Shown: piece by piece, positions 4,848 to 7,845 of the stretch | Numbering within the stretch: the first letter of the stretch is position 1 | How the letters are laid out: each line of letters opens with the position of its first letter | From: an uncultured Oscillibacter sp. | GTDB taxonomy: Bacteria > Bacillota > Clostridia > Oscillospirales > Oscillospiraceae | NCBI GenBank assembly: GCA_946530565.1 | Contig: CAMNAE010000063.1 | Coordinates: 1 to 7,845, forward strand | Direction of reading: 5' to 3' | DNA length: 7,845 nt | Notes under the pieces: model-generated | Databases searched by the model: none | What the model was told of the DNA's origin: nothing | The model's input: only the letters and a program-made list of their open reading frames with translations | Program-made: the position numbers and the translations under genes

Positions 4848-7189
4848 TGAAAAAGCGATCGTTCCGAAAACGGATCCTTGCGCTCGGCCTGGCGGCGCTC
4901 CTCATCCTGTCGGCGTGCCTCTCACTTATGGCCGCCGCCGCGTCTTCCGGGGAGGCGGGCGCCGCCTCTGAGAGCGGAAGCGTCCGTCTGCAGGATTATA
5001 ACGGCAAAAGGATCGGCGTTTTGACGGGGCCGCTGATGGAGGACGCGGCGGCGGAGTTCTTCCCCGCGAGCGAGTATCTGCTCTTTGACAGCTACCCGGA
5101 CTGCGCCGCCGCGCTTTTGGCCGGGAAGATCGATGCCTTCCTCGCCGACGAGCCCGGCGTGAAATCGCTCCGTGCGGAGATGCCGGAGATCGACTACATC
5201 CCCGAAAGGCTCACGGAGAACAACTACAGCTTCGCCTTTCGCAAGAATGACCCGGAGAGCGCGGCACTGTGCGCGGAGCTGAACGCGTTTCTTGCGCAGT
5301 GCCGGGCGGACGGCACGATCCGGGAGCTCGAGGACATCTGGCTTGGCGCCGACGAGGCGCGCAAAACGGTGGATATGAGCGATCTGACGGCGGTCAACGG
5401 CACGATCCGGGTCGTCACGACCTCCACGGATATGCCCTGGGCGTACATCAAAGACGGGAAAAACGTCGGTTACGACATCGACCTTGCGGTTCGCTTCTGC
5501 CGTGACCGGGGCTATGCGCTGGAGCTGGGAGACGTGGATTTCGCGGGGCGGATCCCGGCGCTCCAATCCGGAAAATATGATTTCAGCACCGATATGAATG
5601 TGACGCCGGAGCGGCAGGAGCAGGTGCTGTTTTCCGACCCGACGAGTCAGGGCGGGATCGTTTTGGCGGTCCTCGCATCGGATCTCGCGCCCGCGGCAGC
5701 GGGCGGCGGAGAAGCGCAGACGGGGAGCGCCGATGTGCTTGCGGGAAAGCGGATCGGCGTCATAACGGGCACGATCCACGACAGCCTGGTGGAGAAACGT
5801 CTGCCGGGCGCGCAGATCGTCTATTTCAACGCGATCGCGGATATGCTTGACGCGCTGAAGGCCGGCAGGATCGACGCCATGATCCGTCCTCAGTCGGGCG
5901 CCCTCTTCATAAGCTATGAGGAGCCGGGCATCACCTGGCTGGACGAGCACCTGACGGACGCGGATGTCAGCTTTGCCTTCCCGAAGACGGAGGACGGCGC
6001 CAGTCTGCGGGAGCAGTTCAGCGCGTTCATCCGTGCGATCCGTGAAAGCGGCGAGCTGGAAGCGCTGCGCGAAAAATGGTTCAGCGCTGATGAATCCGTC
6101 AAGACCCTGCCCGATCTCTCCGCGCTGCCCGCGGTAAACGGGACCCTTCACATGGCGACCACGGGCACGCAGATGCCCTTCAATTATGTCCGGGATAATA
6201 CCATCGTTGGCTTCGAGATCGAGCTGGCGGCCCGTTTCTGCGAGGAAAACGGCTTCGCGCTGCAGCTGGAGCAGATGAATTTTGACGGCGTTCTGGCCTC
6301 TGTGCAGGCGGGAAAGTGCGATTTCGCCGGCGCGTGCCTCGCGATCACGGAGGAACGCAGGGAGAGCGTGGATTTCGGAGAACCGTATTTTGCCGAGAGT
6401 GTGGTCTTCATCGTGCTCAAGGATGCGGCGGGGGAGAACGCGTCCTTCCCTGAAAGTATCCTCACAAGCTTTGAGAAGACCTTCCTGCGCGAAAACCGCT
6501 GGCAGCTCTTTTTAAAGGGCGTCGGAACGACGCTGCTCATCACGGTGCTGTCGATCCTTCTGGGGACGATCCTGGGCTTTGCGGTCTACATGGCCTGCCG
6601 GAACGGAAATCCCGCCGCCAATCTGCTGACGCGCTTTTTCGTGTGGCTGGTGCAGGGCATGCCGGTCGTCGTTCTGCTGATGATCCTGTACTACATCATT
6701 TTTGCGAAATCGGCCATCGACGGCGCGGCGGTCGCCGTGGTGGGCTTTACCCTTGTCTTCGGCTCGGCGATGTACGGCATGCTGCGCAGCGGGGTCGCCG
6801 CTGTCGGCAGGGGCCAGACCGAGGCGGCTTATGCGCTGGGCTACGGGAATACAAGGACCTTCTTCCGCATCATCCTGCCGCAGGCGATCCCGCATTTTCT
6901 GCCCGCGTACAAGGGAGAGATCACGGCGATCATCAAGGCCACCGCTGTCGTCGGCTATATCGCGGTGCAGGATCTGACGAAGGTGGGCGATATCGTCCGC
7001 GGACGCACCTATGAGGCCTTCTTCCCCCTGATCGCCGTGGCGGTGATCTATTTCATCCTCGCGGCGATCCTGAACTTCCTTGTGGGAAGGATCGAGCTCC
7101 GTGTGGATCCGAGAAGGCGGAACAAAGAGATGATCCTGAAGGGAGTCGATACGCATGATCGAGCTGCGGCATCTGAAAAAAACCTATGA
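4847..7189 (+). CDS. ABC transporter solute-binding/permease fusion with two reversed-lobe binding units
   Basis: This is a polar amino acid-type (HisMQ/GlnP family) importer subunit. The 780 residues begin with a signal sequence (basic MKKRSFRKR, then hydrophobic 10-31) containing a lipobox-like LSAC (21-24). Extracellular units follow: lobe-2-type segment 49-168, lobe-1-type 184-276, Gly/Ala linker 280-296, lobe-2-type 297-415, lobe-1-type 431-526. A short linker leads to the membrane domain, about 552-750, with hydrophobic segments near 557-583, 593-620, 624-645 and 724-747. The coupling motif EAAYALGYGNTRTFFRIILP is at 659-678. GKRIGV (53 and 300) and AVNGT (182 and 429) show a period of 247 residues. 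The carboxylate-binding arginine of type-3 binding proteins is seen in both lobe-1 segments (R256, R504). The amino-group-binding aspartate is present at D101 but replaced by P348. The start overlaps the lyase stop by 1 base and its end overlaps the ATPase gene by 35 bases. The solute is unknown. Confidence 0.9.
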   Translation: MKKRSFRKRILALGLAALLILSACLSLMAAAASSGEAGAASESGSVRLQDYNGKRIGVLTGPLMEDAAAEFFPASEYLLFDSYPDCAAALLAGKIDAFLADEPGVKSLRAEMPEIDYIPERLTENNYSFAFRKNDPESAALCAELNAFLAQCRADGTIRELEDIWLGADEARKTVDMSDLTAVNGTIRVVTTSTDMPWAYIKDGKNVGYDIDLAVRFCRDRGYALELGDVDFAGRIPALQSGKYDFSTDMNVTPERQEQVLFSDPTSQGGIVLAVLASDLAPAAAGGGEAQTGSADVLAGKRIGVITGTIHDSLVEKRLPGAQIVYFNAIADMLDALKAGRIDAMIRPQSGALFISYEEPGITWLDEHLTDADVSFAFPKTEDGASLREQFSAFIRAIRESGELEALREKWFSADESVKTLPDLSALPAVNGTLHMATTGTQMPFNYVRDNTIVGFEIELAARFCEENGFALQLEQMNFDGVLASVQAGKCDFAGACLAITEERRESVDFGEPYFAESVVFIVLKDAAGENASFPESILTSFEKTFLRENRWQLFLKGVGTTLLITVLSILLGTILGFAVYMACRNGNPAANLLTRFFVWLVQGMPVVVLLMILYYIIFAKSAIDGAAVAVVGFTLVFGSAMYGMLRSGVAAVGRGQTEAAYALGYGNTRTFFRIILPQAIPHFLPAYKGEITAIIKATAVVGYIAVQDLTKVGDIVRGRTYEAFFPLIAVAVIYFILAAILNFLVGRIELRVDPRRRNKEMILKGVDTHDRAAASEKNL

Positions 7190-7845
7190 AAACGCCGAGC
7201 CCCTGAAGGACGTATCGGTCACGATCCGCAAGGGAGACATCATTGCGGTCATCGGCCCCTCCGGGACCGGGAAATCCACACTGATCCGCTGCATCAACCT
7301 GCTCGAAAGGCCCACGGGCGGTCAGATCTTTCTGGACGGAGAGGAGATCACGGCCCGCGGATACAACGTATCCCGGGCCAGACAGAAAATGGGCATGGTG
7401 TTCCAGTCCTTCAACCTGTTCGGACACCTGACCGTCATAGAAAACCTGATGACTGCGCCGATCGACCTTCTTGGCAGGAGCAGACAGGAGGCCTACGACA
7501 GAGCCATGGAGCTGCTGCGGCGCGTGGGCCTTGCCGACAAGGCGCTGAATGATCCTGAGGAGCTCTCGGGCGGGCAGCAGCAGCGTGTCGCCATCGCGCG
7601 GACGCTCGCGATGGACCCCGGGATCATCCTCTTCGACGAGCCGACCAGCGCACTGGATCCGGCCATGACAGCCGAGGTGCAGGCGGTCATTCGGGATCTC
7701 GGCAGAAGCGGCAAGACCATGATGATCGTCACCCACGAACTGAATTTCGCGCGCTCCGTCGCCAACCGTGTCTTTTATATGGATCAGGGCGGCATCTACG
7801 AGGACGGCACACCGGAGCAGATCTTTGACCATCCGCAACAGGAAC
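7155..7845 (+). CDS. Amino acid-type ABC transporter ATP-binding protein (3' end outside window)
   Basis: This is the cytoplasmic ATPase that drives the adjacent permease, of the GlnQ/HisP class. The frame from the ATG at 7155 has GGGAG 9 bases upstream (7141-7145) and stays open for 230 codons to the window edge. Visible in order are the A-loop tyrosine Y11, Walker A GPSGTGKST (34-42), Q-loop FQSFNLF, signature LSGGQQQR, Walker B IILFDEPTSALDP with the catalytic glutamate, and the H-loop histidine in VTHEL. The family is normally about 240-250 residues, so only the last 10-20 are missing. The start lies inside the permease gene (35-base overlap), implying coupled translation and a fixed partnership. 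Confidence 0.95.
   Translation, partial: MIELRHLKKTYENAEPLKDVSVTIRKGDIIAVIGPSGTGKSTLIRCINLLERPTGGQIFLDGEEITARGYNVSRARQKMGMVFQSFNLFGHLTVIENLMTAPIDLLGRSRQEAYDRAMELLRRVGLADKALNDPEELSGGQQQRVAIARTLAMDPGIILFDEPTSALDPAMTAEVQAVIRDLGRSGKTMMIVTHELNFARSVANRVFYMDQGGIYEDGTPEQIFDHPQQE

Noticed and set aside
4847..5000. Fused transporter as a 5'-truncated or frameshifted gene that lost its first lobe 1
   Set aside because: The gene has an intact signal sequence directly before the first lobe 2 and starts at a TGATG junction with an intact lyase. The lobe2-lobe1 order is repeated, so the arrangement looks designed rather than broken.
4922..6151. Long minus-strand open frame of 409 codons opposite the fused transporter
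   Set aside because: It lies wholly antisense to a gene with clear domains and motifs, and its product is an Arg/Asp/His-rich composition typical of the reverse frame of GC-rich coding DNA. No ribosome binding site or family pattern is seen.
7053..7838. Minus-strand open frame of 261 codons opposite the ATPase
   Set aside because: The plus strand has Walker A, signature, Walker B and H-loop motifs in one uninterrupted frame; the minus-strand frame shows no domain.
1..7845. CRISPR arrays, tRNA or rRNA genes, insertion sequences, phage genes
   Set aside because: No regularly spaced repeats, cloverleaf-type sequences, transposase or integrase frames, or terminal inverted repeats were seen on either strand.

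Overview
The window looks like the chromosome of a GC-rich member of the Clostridia (Firmicutes), probably a gut Oscillospiraceae/Ruminococcaceae- or Lachnospiraceae-type organism. The clues are the Firmicute-style rpsF-ssb-rpsR operon, strong AGGAGG-type ribosome binding sites, near-consensus sigma-A promoters, an iron-dependent alcohol dehydrogenase of the clostridial butanol dehydrogenase type, and a fused solute-binding-protein/permease transporter. The genus is inference; no rRNA or tRNA is present to fix it.

Layout, left to right. Positions 1-74 hold the promoter and start region of a gene transcribed leftwards off the window. Positions 95-1387 are the leftward ribosomal operon rpsF-ssb-rpsR, with a consensus promoter at one end and a hairpin terminator at the other. 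Positions 1429-2268 are a rightward toxin-antitoxin pair (RelB/DinJ-like antitoxin, PIN-domain toxin, 4-nt overlap). It has its own promoter, a candidate operator and a perfect terminator, and is visibly more AT-rich than its surroundings. Positions 2268-3694 are a leftward pair: a Fe-type alcohol dehydrogenase and, overlapping its stop codon, a small protein with a Fis-type helix-turn-helix. Positions 3879-7845 are a rightward operon. A consensus promoter carrying a perfect 14-bp-arm palindrome is followed by an isocitrate lyase/PEP mutase-family lyase, a 780-residue solute-binding/permease fusion, and the 5' part of its ATPase. These genes are linked by 1-nt and 35-nt overlaps.

Working together: the ribosomal operon is housekeeping (translation and ssDNA binding). 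The lyase and transporter are almost certainly co-expressed, suggesting that the transporter imports a compound whose metabolism passes through a carbon-carbon cleavage by the lyase; the substrate cannot be read from the sequence. The alcohol dehydrogenase is a fermentative reductase.

The most unusual object is the fused transporter. Its extracellular part is a tandem repeat of about 247 residues, and each repeat carries the two lobes of a type-3 solute-binding protein in the reverse of the usual order (lobe 2 then lobe 1). The expected ligand-binding aspartate is present in only one copy of lobe 2.
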